Below, one piece after another: positions 25,386 through 34,402 of a DNA stretch of 64,000 bases. The notes beneath the pieces were generated by a model. The model worked only from the letters and a program-made list of their open reading frames with translations, was not told the DNA's origin and did no database searches. Source of the stretch: Rubripirellula obstinata (GTDB lineage Bacteria; Planctomycetota; Planctomycetia; Pirellulales; Pirellulaceae). Numbering within the stretch: the first letter of the stretch is position 1; the number at the start of each line of letters is the position of its first letter. A program made the translations under genes and the position numbers. The stretch lies in NCBI RefSeq assembly GCF_001642955.1, contig NZ_LWSK01000019.1, positions 1-64,000 of the forward strand, written 5' to 3'.

Positions 25386-26078
25386 ATGACTCGACAAATC
25401 ACTTCTTTGCTTGCATTGGCACTATTCGTATCGCCGACTTTTGCTGACACAGGCGTTGAGGAAGCTGTATCGACCGAAACGGGCAAGTCTTGCTCGGCAG
25501 AATCCTGTTCCATGAGCAGTTGTTCGGGCGGTGTCTGTCCCATCGAATCGGCCATGGCAAAGCTGCCGAAGATGACTTACCTGATCGGGACCGAATCGAC
25601 TTGCTGCAGTGCATCCGCGGAAACCCTTGCGACCAAGCACGACGCACCGATTCAATTCGTCGTCGATGAAGAGACTTACGATTCCAAAGAAGACGCGATG
25701 GTTGCGCTTGCTGAATCGACCGAAACATTTGTCAGCACCTTTGCATCGACTCACAAGTGCGAAGCAAGCGGCACCATGACCGTCGCTGGCATGTCCACCA
25801 GTTGCAGTGTAACGGCCGGCAAGCGAGCCGCCGTGGCCAAGAAGGCAATGGACAGCGTTGACATGACTTACCTGGTCGGCACTGAATCTTGCTCGTGCCC
25901 CATGCAAGCCGCATCGATGGCAAAGACATCGGGCGAAAAGCAACAGTTCATGATCGCTGGCGAAACAACCTGCTGCAGCATCGACGCCCGCGTCCGCTTG
26001 GCTCACGCCAAGTACAAGGCCGCAGTCGAAGCATTGGCCAAAGCCGACGCAGGCACCGAAGCTGACGTCCAAATGTAG
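25386..26078 (+). CDS. Secreted cysteine-rich protein with internal duplication
   Basis: 230 residues with a signal peptide (about 1-20, LLALALFVSPTFA). The mature part starts with a cysteine cluster (KSCSAESCSMSSCSGGVCP). It then repeats a module beginning MTYLIGTESTCCSASA (about residue 60) and MTYLVGTESCSCPMQA (about 160), with a further TCCSIDARVRLAHAKY block near 198. The spaced CC, CSC and CxxC pairs could bind metal (copper or iron-sulfur type) or form disulfides. I recognise no named family. A good -10 box upstream and a strong terminator downstream suggest a single, well-expressed gene. Confidence 0.78.
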   Translation: MTRQITSLLALALFVSPTFADTGVEEAVSTETGKSCSAESCSMSSCSGGVCPIESAMAKLPKMTYLIGTESTCCSASAETLATKHDAPIQFVVDEETYDSKEDAMVALAESTETFVSTFASTHKCEASGTMTVAGMSTSCSVTAGKRAAVAKKAMDSVDMTYLVGTESCSCPMQAASMAKTSGEKQQFMIAGETTCCSIDARVRLAHAKYKAAVEALAKADAGTEADVQM

Positions 26079-26124
26079 TTCAGCAAATTCTCGGCTTTGT
26101 CCGAGATAGATGACCTCAACAAAC

Positions 26125-26160
26125 AACGCAGTTTGCAAAACCAGCAAGCTGCGTTTTTTT
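26125..26160 (+). terminator. Rho-independent terminator
   Basis: aacgcagtttgc pairs with gcaagctgcgtt across aaaacca, followed by a run of T residues ending at 26160. It lies 46 bases after the cysteine-rich protein gene and is the clearest plus-strand intrinsic terminator in the window. Confidence 0.9.
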
Positions 26161-26330
26161 GTGCGCTAACAGCATCCCAGGACAGCACCGCTGGGTGTGT
26201 CAATGATACAAACCGGGGGTGGCTGGAAATGATGCCATAACCTTTTCTGTTGCGATGCTATTCGCCATCAACGCGGAGCTCGCATTTTGAAGGAGCATCG
26301 TTTTCCGTTCTCCATCAACTCGGCATCCGT

Positions 26331-29300
26331 ATGAAAGACGCTCAGGCGAATCGTTTTGTTTGGCAGCCCAAATCTGGTTCCAAGAAAAAACGGTCTGGTA
26401 AGGGCAAACGCTCACGCTCCGAACTTCGCACTCGATTGAGCTGCGAGCGTTTGGAAGATCGACGGATGTTGGCATCGGTGACGTTGCTGACGCCGTCGTC
26501 TGGTATCGGTGATGGAACGTGGACGCAAGAGCAACGCAGCGGTCAGAGCGTCTTCGTGGGCCCAGTGTATCTGTATTACGACGTGGATCTTGCGTCCGAT
26601 TTTCCTGACTTTCAGGTCGGCGATTCGTTGTTTGCTAAGGTGAACTATTTCGACGAAGGCTCCGGGATTTTGCGGTTGCAGTATGACAGCGTCATCGGAA
26701 ATTTTGATCAGACCGAATTCAATTCTCGGTCCAGTCGCGTCGATTCCCAGCAGTTTGTTAGTTCGTTTCATATTCTAAACGATGTTGAATTTGCCGACGG
26801 CACGAATGGTCGTGACTTTCGAGTGGCTGCGGACGGTGCGCCGATTTCGAGTGTCGAGATTTCAGATCAGCCTTTCCCGGCGAGCGGTTTAGAATGGGTG
26901 AACAACATTCCTTGGGAATCTGCCTACGTCGGACCTAGTCGCGATGATGTCGACGCGACCACAATTTCAGGAAAAGTGCTGGCGGGTTATCAGGGTTGGT
27001 TCGACACTCCCAACGATGCGCAAGGCGGCGGATATCGTCACTGGGGTGAACCCGGCGATTGGAGCGTCGATGCTTGGCCCGACCCAAATGACTACGACGC
27101 GACTGAGTTGTTCGCTGTTCCCGGGGCGACGACGGCCAGCGGCGAACCGGCGTATCTAATTTCATCGAACAACCAAGATGTGGTTCGGCGTCACTTTCAG
27201 TGGATGCGGCAACACGACATCGACGGTGTGTTGCTGCAACGGTTTTCGGAATCCTTCATGTCGCCGAATCCTGATGGAAGCTATTCCGGCGAAAAGCAAT
27301 GGGCGCTGGTGAACGCCCGCAGCTCGGCTCATCTCGAAGGTCGTACCTGGGCGGTCGAGTATGACATTCAGATGAGCGATGTCACCGCGGAGCAACGAGA
27401 AACCCGGATCCAACAAGTGAAGGACGACTGGGATTTTTTAACCAACTCGAACGGCTTTGATCTGCTGTCCGATACACGCTACCTGCGACAAGACGGCAAG
27501 CCGGTCGTGGCGATCTTTGGTTTGTACATTAGTGGCAACAACTCCTACACGACCGCGCAGCAAACCGATCTTACGGATTTCTTTCGGTCACGCGGAGTCT
27601 ATTTGATTGGTGCGGGGCGTCACAGTGAATCCGCCAATCACGTTGCCGACGCGGGCCTCAATGACGCCTACATTCCCTGGATGGGCTACTTCAGCGGCGG
27701 ATCGTCCTTCACACCTGCCGATGATGCGTTGGATGGGATTACCGAACACATACCGCACGTGTCGCCAGGTTTTTCGTGGACCCAACTGAAAGAAGATGCC
27801 GATTCGGCGTTTCGCGATCGCGAAGACGGAAGCCATTATTGGCAATTGATGCACGACGCGGTCCAAGAGACCGATTCGTCTTGGATCTTCGTTGGCATGT
27901 TCGATGAATACGACGAAGCAACTCACATTATGCCTGCCAGCGACGATCCACCGATCCCTGAAACTGATGATGAGGGCAACTCGTATCGCTTCGTCACCAA
28001 CGGTCCTCGGCCCAACGATTGGTGGCTTGCCCTTACCGGCCAGGGCAAAAAGGCGTTGCAAGGCAAAATCTCAATCACAGACACCCAGCCGACCGAAGCG
28101 GAATTGGAAAACCGATCCAACACCGGCGGTGAAGTCCGATGGAGTGTCAACGAAAGCCAACGACTGTCAGCCGTCGAGTTTGCTGACGGCCAAATCGAGA
28201 CCATCGAAGTCAATCACAATGGCACTACCTTTGACGCCAACTTTTCACTCGATCCCAATCTGTATTTTCAGGTCGACGACGCGTTTGTGTACCAAGAATC
28301 AGATGGTCGCGATCTAACGGTCGAAGTCGAGTATCTTGACTCGTCGGTTGGATCGTTCGCTCTTCAGTACGATTCGGTCGATGGAGCGTATGTGCAAACG
28401 GCATCCGCGTTGTTGACCGACAGTGGTCAGTGGCGGACGCATCGGTTCGAGCTGTCAGATGCCTACTTTGGCAATCGTCAAAATGCTGCGAGCGATTTTC
28501 GACTCGTCAAGAGTAGCGGAAACCTTCTCGTTCGTCGCTTGCGTCTATCAAAGGAAAGCGTGCTCTCGGTCCAAGCGGATCTTGGGGCCACCAACATTAG
28601 CGACGGTTTGCGGCATCAAGCTAGCGGTGGTGACGGTCAGAGCTTGTCGACGAATAGCGGCGAGCGCGATAGCAGGATACTGACCGGCGATCCATCATCG
28701 CTGTATCTGTACATGCAGCTCGATGACGACTTTGCTCATCAAGTCGCAGCCGGACTCAACGCGATCGTGGAAGTGGTTTACCAAGACGTTGGCAACGGAA
28801 ACCTGAACATTCAATACGACTCGGTGGATGCAGCGTATCGGTCGGCTGAATCGGTGTCAATGGAGAACACGGGCCAGTGGCGAACGGCGCGGTTCTACCT
28901 TGACGATGCCTACTTTGGTAATCGCCAAAACGATGGTTCCGACTTCCGAATTACGGGCAGCAACATCCCGATCGATCAGGTCCGAGTGCTGCGAGATTTC
29001 GGTGATTTGCTGGCTCCCGAGTTACAGACAGCTTCCGCTTCGATCAATGTTGCTCCTGACACCACTTCGATTGGCTGGTCATTTAGTGACGACTGGAAAA
29101 CGGGGTTGATGGACCAATGGACGACGCAAGAAGACAATCGCGTTCGGCTGGAGTGGTCCCGGAGCGGTAACGATGTTTGGAACTTGATTGACGATGTTTT
29201 TGAAAACAGTAGCTCTGGTTCGCAAAGCGGTTACGACGTTTCCACCGGCCGCAACACGTGGGCTGGCGAGTACCTATGGGATACGTCGGGGCTTGCGCCG

Positions 29301-30242
29301 GGGGCTTATCAGGTTCGCGTGACGCCAATAGACGGTCGCGGCAATCTCGGGGAGCCCAACGATTCAACGGAGCTCGATTTGCAGCCTCCGAAACTGTTGG
29401 GAATCACTCGCGAGTCACCGCTGCAGCAAAATACTCAATCCAACAGGCTTGTTTTTCGAGCGACCTTCGACGAGCCCATCGTGGAGTTGCAGGCTGCTGA
29501 CTTCAAGCTTTTTGGCGGTTCGTCCGCAGTCGTTGCTGATGCCAGTGCCGTCGCTGGAACGGGTGAAACGGTCTATCTGCTGACAGTCTCCGGTGGAGGA
29601 CTCTCAACCTATAAGGGGGTTGTCGGACTTGATCTTGCACCCTCGCATGACATTTCCGACATGGCATTGAATCAACTTGGGATCAGCGAGCCAGCAATCG
29701 ACGAAGTCTTCGTCGTGGGCGATGCACCGCAAGTGCAAAGCTTAGCTACCGACGGCGGCAACAGCATCGTTCGGTCCATCACGATCGACTTTGACACCGA
29801 GGTGATGATTGCAAGTGATGCATTCGAGCTGACCAATTCGCTAGGCGTGCCGGTCTCGGTCATTCACTCTTCGACGACCGTGAACCACAAGACGCGGGCA
29901 TCCTTGTTTTTTACCGGATCGTTGGTTGATGAAACTGGATCGTTAGTCGATGGGGATTACCAGTTGAAAATCATCGGAACCAAGGTTCAGGATCTTGGTG
30001 GAAAGAATTTGGATGGAAACGGTAGCAACGCACATGTCGACGACTTCTTCCGGCTATTTGGTGACAGCAGTGGCGATCGCAGCGTTGGCCTGACGGACTT
30101 TGCTGGATTGCGTCAATCGTTTGGTGCGAACGAGTCAGGCAACAATTTCAACTCGGCGTTTGATGCAGATGGAGATGGAACCATTGGCTTGGCCGACTTC
30201 GCCGCGTTTCGTGCGAACTTTGGCAAGCAATTGGACCCGTAG
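26331..30242 (+). CDS. Giant secreted GH99/GH71-like glycoside hydrolase with dockerin-like end
   Basis: 1303 residues. The N-terminus has a basic stretch and CERLEDRRMLA (about 42-52), the planctomycete extracellular signal (Planc_extracel). A beta-sandwich module at about 80-160 (LRLQYDSV) recurs at about 645-740 and 795-885 (both with QYDSVD and AYFGNRQN). The catalytic domain starts at KVLAGYQGWF (about 213), contains WMRQHDIDGVLLQRF and ends near MFDEYDEAT (about 523); this fits the GH99/GH71-like group acting on alpha-mannosides or alpha-glucans. Then come Ig-like and SwmB-like regions (about 900-1235) and a dockerin-type pair of calcium loops (DSSGDRSVGLTDF and DADGDGTIGLADF). Start ATG 26331 was chosen by the signal. 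It is convergent with a shorter homologue at 30345. Confidence 0.85.
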   Translation: MKDAQANRFVWQPKSGSKKKRSGKGKRSRSELRTRLSCERLEDRRMLASVTLLTPSSGIGDGTWTQEQRSGQSVFVGPVYLYYDVDLASDFPDFQVGDSLFAKVNYFDEGSGILRLQYDSVIGNFDQTEFNSRSSRVDSQQFVSSFHILNDVEFADGTNGRDFRVAADGAPISSVEISDQPFPASGLEWVNNIPWESAYVGPSRDDVDATTISGKVLAGYQGWFDTPNDAQGGGYRHWGEPGDWSVDAWPDPNDYDATELFAVPGATTASGEPAYLISSNNQDVVRRHFQWMRQHDIDGVLLQRFSESFMSPNPDGSYSGEKQWALVNARSSAHLEGRTWAVEYDIQMSDVTAEQRETRIQQVKDDWDFLTNSNGFDLLSDTRYLRQDGKPVVAIFGLYISGNNSYTTAQQTDLTDFFRSRGVYLIGAGRHSESANHVADAGLNDAYIPWMGYFSGGSSFTPADDALDGITEHIPHVSPGFSWTQLKEDADSAFRDREDGSHYWQLMHDAVQETDSSWIFVGMFDEYDEATHIMPASDDPPIPETDDEGNSYRFVTNGPRPNDWWLALTGQGKKALQGKISITDTQPTEAELENRSNTGGEVRWSVNESQRLSAVEFADGQIETIEVNHNGTTFDANFSLDPNLYFQVDDAFVYQESDGRDLTVEVEYLDSSVGSFALQYDSVDGAYVQTASALLTDSGQWRTHRFELSDAYFGNRQNAASDFRLVKSSGNLLVRRLRLSKESVLSVQADLGATNISDGLRHQASGGDGQSLSTNSGERDSRILTGDPSSLYLYMQLDDDFAHQVAAGLNAIVEVVYQDVGNGNLNIQYDSVDAAYRSAESVSMENTGQWRTARFYLDDAYFGNRQNDGSDFRITGSNIPIDQVRVLRDFGDLLAPELQTASASINVAPDTTSIGWSFSDDWKTGLMDQWTTQEDNRVRLEWSRSGNDVWNLIDDVFENSSSGSQSGYDVSTGRNTWAGEYLWDTSGLAPGAYQVRVTPIDGRGNLGEPNDSTELDLQPPKLLGITRESPLQQNTQSNRLVFRATFDEPIVELQAADFKLFGGSSAVVADASAVAGTGETVYLLTVSGGGLSTYKGVVGLDLAPSHDISDMALNQLGISEPAIDEVFVVGDAPQVQSLATDGGNSIVRSITIDFDTEVMIASDAFELTNSLGVPVSVIHSSTTVNHKTRASLFFTGSLVDETGSLVDGDYQLKIIGTKVQDLGGKNLDGNGSNAHVDDFFRLFGDSSGDRSVGLTDFAGLRQSFGANESGNNFNSAFDADGDGTIGLADFAAFRANFGKQLDP

Positions 30243-30245
30243 TGT

Positions 30246-30322
30246 GTAGGCCGTAGCGAGCTTCCAGCGAGTTAGGGCATTGGGCATGTTGCCGTAACTC
30301 GCTAAAGCTCGCTACGGCCTAC
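30246..30322. repeat. Family A palindrome, copy 4 (convergent intergenic)
   Basis: Left arm GTAGGCCGTAGCGAGCTT, right arm AGCTCGCTACGGCCTAC followed by a T-run (tttttt). The arms contain an unpaired change (gagttagggc against gccgtaactc). It fills the gap between the two convergent GH99-like genes and, with the T-run, resembles a plus-strand terminator. Confidence 0.9.
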
Positions 30323-30344
30323 TTTTTTCTACCTTTCTTCAAAT

Positions 30345-31595
30345 TCAATCCAGGACCGGCAAACTTTCGGTCAAGGGAATTTCGCCACGCAACAACTTCC
30401 CTGCCGCACCGACGATTTTTAGATAGTGGTCAGTCGGTACGCCTTCGATCCCGATAAACTTGGCACCATCATTGACGGGTGGATCGTCGGTGCATTTAAA
30501 GATGGCTGTGCCTTCGTCCACTTCGTCAAACATCGCGACGTAGATCATGTCACAGCCGATCTTTTTGGCACTGCTGATCTGTGACCACAGAAACTCACCT
30601 TTCAAACGCGGGATCGCGGCGTCCTGATTTCCCTTTAGGTTGTACCAACTGAAACCTGGGAAAACGACGGGCAAGTAGTCTAGGTTTCGCTTCTTGCACC
30701 AAGCTAGATCTTTTGCTGAAACTTCGGTCGCATGCCGGCGTGCTTGTTTCGGAGTTCGGTAACGACCTACCGTCCATGGCGAAACAATGTCGGCCGAGGC
30801 AATCGTTTCGTGCAGTGCTTCGTCTTCCATCGTGTCGCGTGTTTGCGTTCGCCAGTAAGTTGGAATGCCAATCATCACAGTGCAACCTTGTGATTTGAAC
30901 CATTTGATCAGGTTGTGACAGTACTCCAGCGAATACTTGCGACCGTCGTTAAATCCGATTCCCCAAATCGATACGACCGGTTTACCGTCGTGATGCAGGT
31001 AAGCTTCGTTGCCCGCGATTGCTTGCTGTTTTTGAAGGGCCAGCCAATCTCGCTGAACCAAATTTGCGTCATCAGATTTTATCCCCGACAAATCGTACAT
31101 CACTGCGAACGTTCGACCGTGTTGGTTGGCGCCTTTGGCCGCGTTGGCGAGGACGCTGTTTTTGTGAGCGCGATGTTTGGGGTTTTTTAGTCCATTCGCA
31201 AATCGTTGAACGAAGGCACCATCAATTCCATATTGCTGCATCCATTGGAAGTGTCTTAGAACCGTTTTTTCATTCGCACTACTGAACACCTCCGCCGTCC
31301 GTCCGTCGGCGTGTTTGAACTTGGTTTCATAGAGTTCGTCGTCATCGTATTCAGTCAAATCGGGCCACATGTCGACCGTCACGTTGCCAGGTCCAGGTGG
31401 TTGGTTTCGCGACCAGTGGATCCAGCCCAAATCGGCACCATCGCCGGGGCAGTTGAACCAACCCTGGTAGCCGCACATGACTTTCCCAGTCAGCGTGGAT
31501 CGATCAACCACGTCGTTGCGGTTGTTTGTGTCATCGGCGAGGGAAAATCCGCCCATGAGTAACAGGGGCAGGAACGAAAGGAGGGGCCTGTGCAT
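30345..31595 (-). CDS. GH99/GH71-like glycoside hydrolase
   Basis: 416 residues, secreted: signal peptide about 1-20 (LLSFLPLLLMGGFSLA). The single catalytic domain carries the same landmarks as the giant protein next door: KVMCGYQGWF (38-47), WMQQYGIDGAFVQRF, HHDGKPVVSIWGIG, VFPGFSW and AMFDEVDEG (354-362), where acidic residues probably catalyse. GH99-type enzymes cleave endo-alpha-mannosidic bonds; some relatives act on other alpha-glycans. The start is ATG 31595, with agga 6 bases upstream; a longer frame to 31652 has no signal. It is divergent from the sugar transporter, and a LacI-type operator candidate lies between them. Confidence 0.85.
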   Translation of the reverse strand: MHRPLLSFLPLLLMGGFSLADDTNNRNDVVDRSTLTGKVMCGYQGWFNCPGDGADLGWIHWSRNQPPGPGNVTVDMWPDLTEYDDDELYETKFKHADGRTAEVFSSANEKTVLRHFQWMQQYGIDGAFVQRFANGLKNPKHRAHKNSVLANAAKGANQHGRTFAVMYDLSGIKSDDANLVQRDWLALQKQQAIAGNEAYLHHDGKPVVSIWGIGFNDGRKYSLEYCHNLIKWFKSQGCTVMIGIPTYWRTQTRDTMEDEALHETIASADIVSPWTVGRYRTPKQARRHATEVSAKDLAWCKKRNLDYLPVVFPGFSWYNLKGNQDAAIPRLKGEFLWSQISSAKKIGCDMIYVAMFDEVDEGTAIFKCTDDPPVNDGAKFIGIEGVPTDHYLKIVGAAGKLLRGEIPLTESLPVLD

Positions 31596-31720
31596 GGGGA
31601 ATCCTGGTTGGGAGGTAGTGGGCGACTCGTGACACCAGGCACATAGCACCACCCATTTTTTAGTTACTCGGCTTAGAAATTGGATTTCTTTCCTACCTAT
31701 GGGAAACCGGACGGCGAAAT

Positions 31721-31734
31721 CGTAACCGATTGCA
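31721..31734. promoter_or_regulatory. Candidate LacI-family operator
   Basis: CGTAACCGATTGCA matches the LacI/PurR-type palindrome TGNAANCGNTTNCA at every fixed position but the first. It lies in the 175-base space between the divergent GH99-like and FucP-type transporter genes, 37 bases before the transporter ATG. A further imperfect inverted repeat (atgggaaaccgg against ccggctatttccctat) surrounds it. No LacI-type regulator gene is present in the window. Confidence 0.45.
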
Positions 31735-31770
31735 TTTACCGGCTATTTCCCTATCAGAGATAAGGCAAAC

Positions 31771-33240
31771 ATGGAAAACACAACCACTCAATCAGCGACA
31801 CCGGATTACCGGCGTCCTTTCATCACGATCACGCTGCTGTTTTTCCTATGGGGATTCATCACGGTGATGAACGATGTGTTGATCCCTTACTTGAAGGAAA
31901 GTTTTGAACTGAGCTACTTCCAAGCCGGGTTGGTGCAGTTTGCCTTCTTCGGAGCGTTCTTTTTCGTATCGCTGGTGTATTACTTCGTGTCGCTTTCCAA
32001 AGGCGATCCGATCAACCGAATTGGATATAAGCTTAGCATCATTATCGCGTTGTTGATTTGCGGAGCTGGCTGCGCGATGTTCTTTCCTGCGGCTGAATTT
32101 CGGTCTTATCCGTTCTTTTTGGCGGCGCTGTTCCTGTTGGCGACCGGTGTGACGCTGTTGCAGATCGCTGCGAATCCTTACGCAGCAATTTTGGGTAAAC
32201 CGGAAACGGCATCCAGTCGTCTGAACCTTGCGCAGGGTGTGAATTCACTCGGTACGACAATCGCGCCGATCGCTGGCGGCTTGCTGCTTTACAAAGTCTT
32301 TGCACCCGGCGGCGAAGTCACGATCGATTCAATAAAACTGCCGTACTTGATTTATGGCTCACTCTTCGTGCTGCTGGCAATCATTGTTTGGCGAAGTCAT
32401 CTGCCAAGCTTTTCCAAGGATGACGAAGATACGAACGATCAAGGCGGCGACGGTTCGTTGGGAGCACTGAAGTTTCCGCATCTTCGATTCGGAATGATCG
32501 CAATCTTTATGTACGTCGGCGGCGAAGTTGCGATCGGCAGTTATCTGATTAGCTTCATGATGCACGATTCAATCATGGGATTGCCTGAAGCAACTGCCAG
32601 CATCTTTTTGGCGTACTACTGGGGCGGTGCGATGATCGGCAGGCTCTGCGGCGCGATCTCGTTAAGCGGGTTGGCCAGCCAGTCACAAAAGTACGGCTAC
32701 ATGGCGATCACTGCGATCGTGGTTCTGCTGGTCGTTTATACGGTCACTGCTATTCGCATCGAAGAAGGTGCGTTTGCGATGGACTTTTTGTCACCGGTGC
32801 AGGTGTTGCCGTTCTTGGGATTGATCGCGATCAATTTTGTGGCCTTCATCGCCGGTCGTGGAAATGCGGCTCGAGTGCTATGGGTGTTTTCGATCAGCAT
32901 GGTGGTCTTGCTTTGCATCGCCTCGTTTACCGGTGGGTCGCTAGCGTTTTGGGCGGCACTAGGCACCGGGCTATTCAATTCAATCATGTGGTCCAACATC
33001 TTCACGTTGGCGATCAAGGATTTAAAACAGCACACATCACAGGGATCTTCGCTGCTGGTGATGATGATCGTCGGCGGAGCGATTGTTCCATTAATCATGG
33101 GGGCCGCAGCCGATCGTATCGGGATTCAGCTTGCTTTTGCCGTTCCCATCGTGAACTACGTCTACATCGCTTTCTACGGATTGATCGGCCATCGCGTGCA
33201 GGAAGCGACGCCTGCGGTCGGCACCTTGGAGACAGCCTGA
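31771..33240 (+). CDS. Sugar MFS transporter, FucP/GlcP family
   Basis: 489 residues with about 12 hydrophobic segments. It begins with RRPFITITLLFFLWGFITVM and contains NDVLIPYLKESFELSYFQA and LLQIAANPYAAILGKPETAS, the signature blocks of the L-fucose/glucose:H+ symporter family. It imports a hexose released by the glycoside hydrolases; which hexose cannot be told. A cytoplasmic loop around 205-225 is acidic. Its TGA shares bases with the ATG of the ROK kinase gene (TGATG), so uptake and phosphorylation are translationally coupled. Confidence 0.92.
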   Translation: MENTTTQSATPDYRRPFITITLLFFLWGFITVMNDVLIPYLKESFELSYFQAGLVQFAFFGAFFFVSLVYYFVSLSKGDPINRIGYKLSIIIALLICGAGCAMFFPAAEFRSYPFFLAALFLLATGVTLLQIAANPYAAILGKPETASSRLNLAQGVNSLGTTIAPIAGGLLLYKVFAPGGEVTIDSIKLPYLIYGSLFVLLAIIVWRSHLPSFSKDDEDTNDQGGDGSLGALKFPHLRFGMIAIFMYVGGEVAIGSYLISFMMHDSIMGLPEATASIFLAYYWGGAMIGRLCGAISLSGLASQSQKYGYMAITAIVVLLVVYTVTAIRIEEGAFAMDFLSPVQVLPFLGLIAINFVAFIAGRGNAARVLWVFSISMVVLLCIASFTGGSLAFWAALGTGLFNSIMWSNIFTLAIKDLKQHTSQGSSLLVMMIVGGAIVPLIMGAAADRIGIQLAFAVPIVNYVYIAFYGLIGHRVQEATPAVGTLETA

Positions 33241-34346
33241 TGCGAGATAAGCGGATCGTTTTAACGTTGGACGCTGGCGGCACCAACTTTGTTTTTTCAG
33301 CCGTCGATTCAAGCGGAGAGGTAATCTCGCCGGTGCGTTTGCCTGCTGAAACAAAGGATTTGAACAAGAGTCTGCAAACGATCACGAGCGGTTTTGAGCA
33401 AGCGATTGAGAAGTCGCCACGTCCCCCGGTTGCAATCAGCTTTGCGTTTCCTGGACCTGCTGATTATCCCAGCGGCATTATCGACAATGTGGGCAACCTG
33501 CCTGCCTTTGCCGGTGGAGTCGCTTTGGGGCCCTATCTTCAATGGCAGTTCGGATTGCCAACGTTCATTAACAACGACGGCGATCTGTTTGCCTACGGCG
33601 AAGCGATTGCTGGGTTGTTGCCAGATGTGAACAAGCAGCTTGAACTCGCTGGAAGCAAGAAGCGATATCGCACGTTGTTCGCAATCACCCTGGGCACAGG
33701 ACTGGGCGGAGGTCTGGTCCACAACGGCGAACTTTTTATCGGCGACAATTCCAACGCCAGTGAAGTCTGGTTGCTTCGCAATCGGTTGCGGCCGGAGTGC
33801 TTCGCCGAAGAGGGTGCCTGCATTCGTGCGGTCCGAGGTAGCTATGCCAAGCATGCCAACATTTCTTTCGATGATTCGCCAACACCGCAGCAGATCGCGG
33901 CAATGGCAAAGGATACGGGCGAAGCAACGAATCAACACGCCGCGATTCAGGCCTACCTTGAACTGGGTCAAGTTGTTGGCGGCGCGCTTGCCAATGCGAT
34001 CACGTTGCTGGACGGATTGGTTGTGATCGGTGGCGGTATCTCTGGTGCGTACGAACTCTTCATGCAGCCATTGCTCGACGAAATGCAAGGCAAAATCGAA
34101 ACGTATGACGGCAAGCCAATTTCGCGAATCATGCAACGCGTTTTTAACTTGCAATGTAATCAGCAAAGAGCCGTTTTCATGGAAGGTGCGACAAGGACGC
34201 TGACAATTCCAGGTAGCAAAAAAGAGATCACGTACGACCCCATGAAACGCATCGGTATCGGGATTACTCGACTGGGCACCAGTCGGGCGATTTCCATCGG
34301 AGCTCACGCATTCGCAATACACCAAATCGACAAGGCCGTGGCATAG
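33240..34346 (+). CDS. ROK-family sugar kinase
   Basis: 368 residues. The ATP-binding DAGGTNF (11-17), the catalytic stretch INNDGDLFAYGEA (around 100-112), ITLGTGLGGGLV (around 145-156) and VVIGGGIS support a sugar kinase (glucokinase-like). The usual ROK zinc motif (ExGH followed by CxCGxxGCxE) is not intact: here NASEVW is followed by RPECFAEEGACIRAV, so one or more zinc ligands are missing. It overlaps the transporter gene by one base and probably phosphorylates the imported sugar in the cytoplasm. Mannose or glucose are likely substrates by context. Confidence 0.87.
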   Translation: MRDKRIVLTLDAGGTNFVFSAVDSSGEVISPVRLPAETKDLNKSLQTITSGFEQAIEKSPRPPVAISFAFPGPADYPSGIIDNVGNLPAFAGGVALGPYLQWQFGLPTFINNDGDLFAYGEAIAGLLPDVNKQLELAGSKKRYRTLFAITLGTGLGGGLVHNGELFIGDNSNASEVWLLRNRLRPECFAEEGACIRAVRGSYAKHANISFDDSPTPQQIAAMAKDTGEATNQHAAIQAYLELGQVVGGALANAITLLDGLVVIGGGISGAYELFMQPLLDEMQGKIETYDGKPISRIMQRVFNLQCNQQRAVFMEGATRTLTIPGSKKEITYDPMKRIGIGITRLGTSRAISIGAHAFAIHQIDKAVA

Positions 34347-34402
34347 GCTTCCAGCCCGTGTTTGACCCTATGTCATATTAAACGAAACCAAGGACTAAAC
34401 CA

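Noticed and set aside
33309-34325. 338-codon antisense ORF over the ROK kinase gene
   Set aside because: Overlaps completely a well-supported kinase gene and has no recognisable features.
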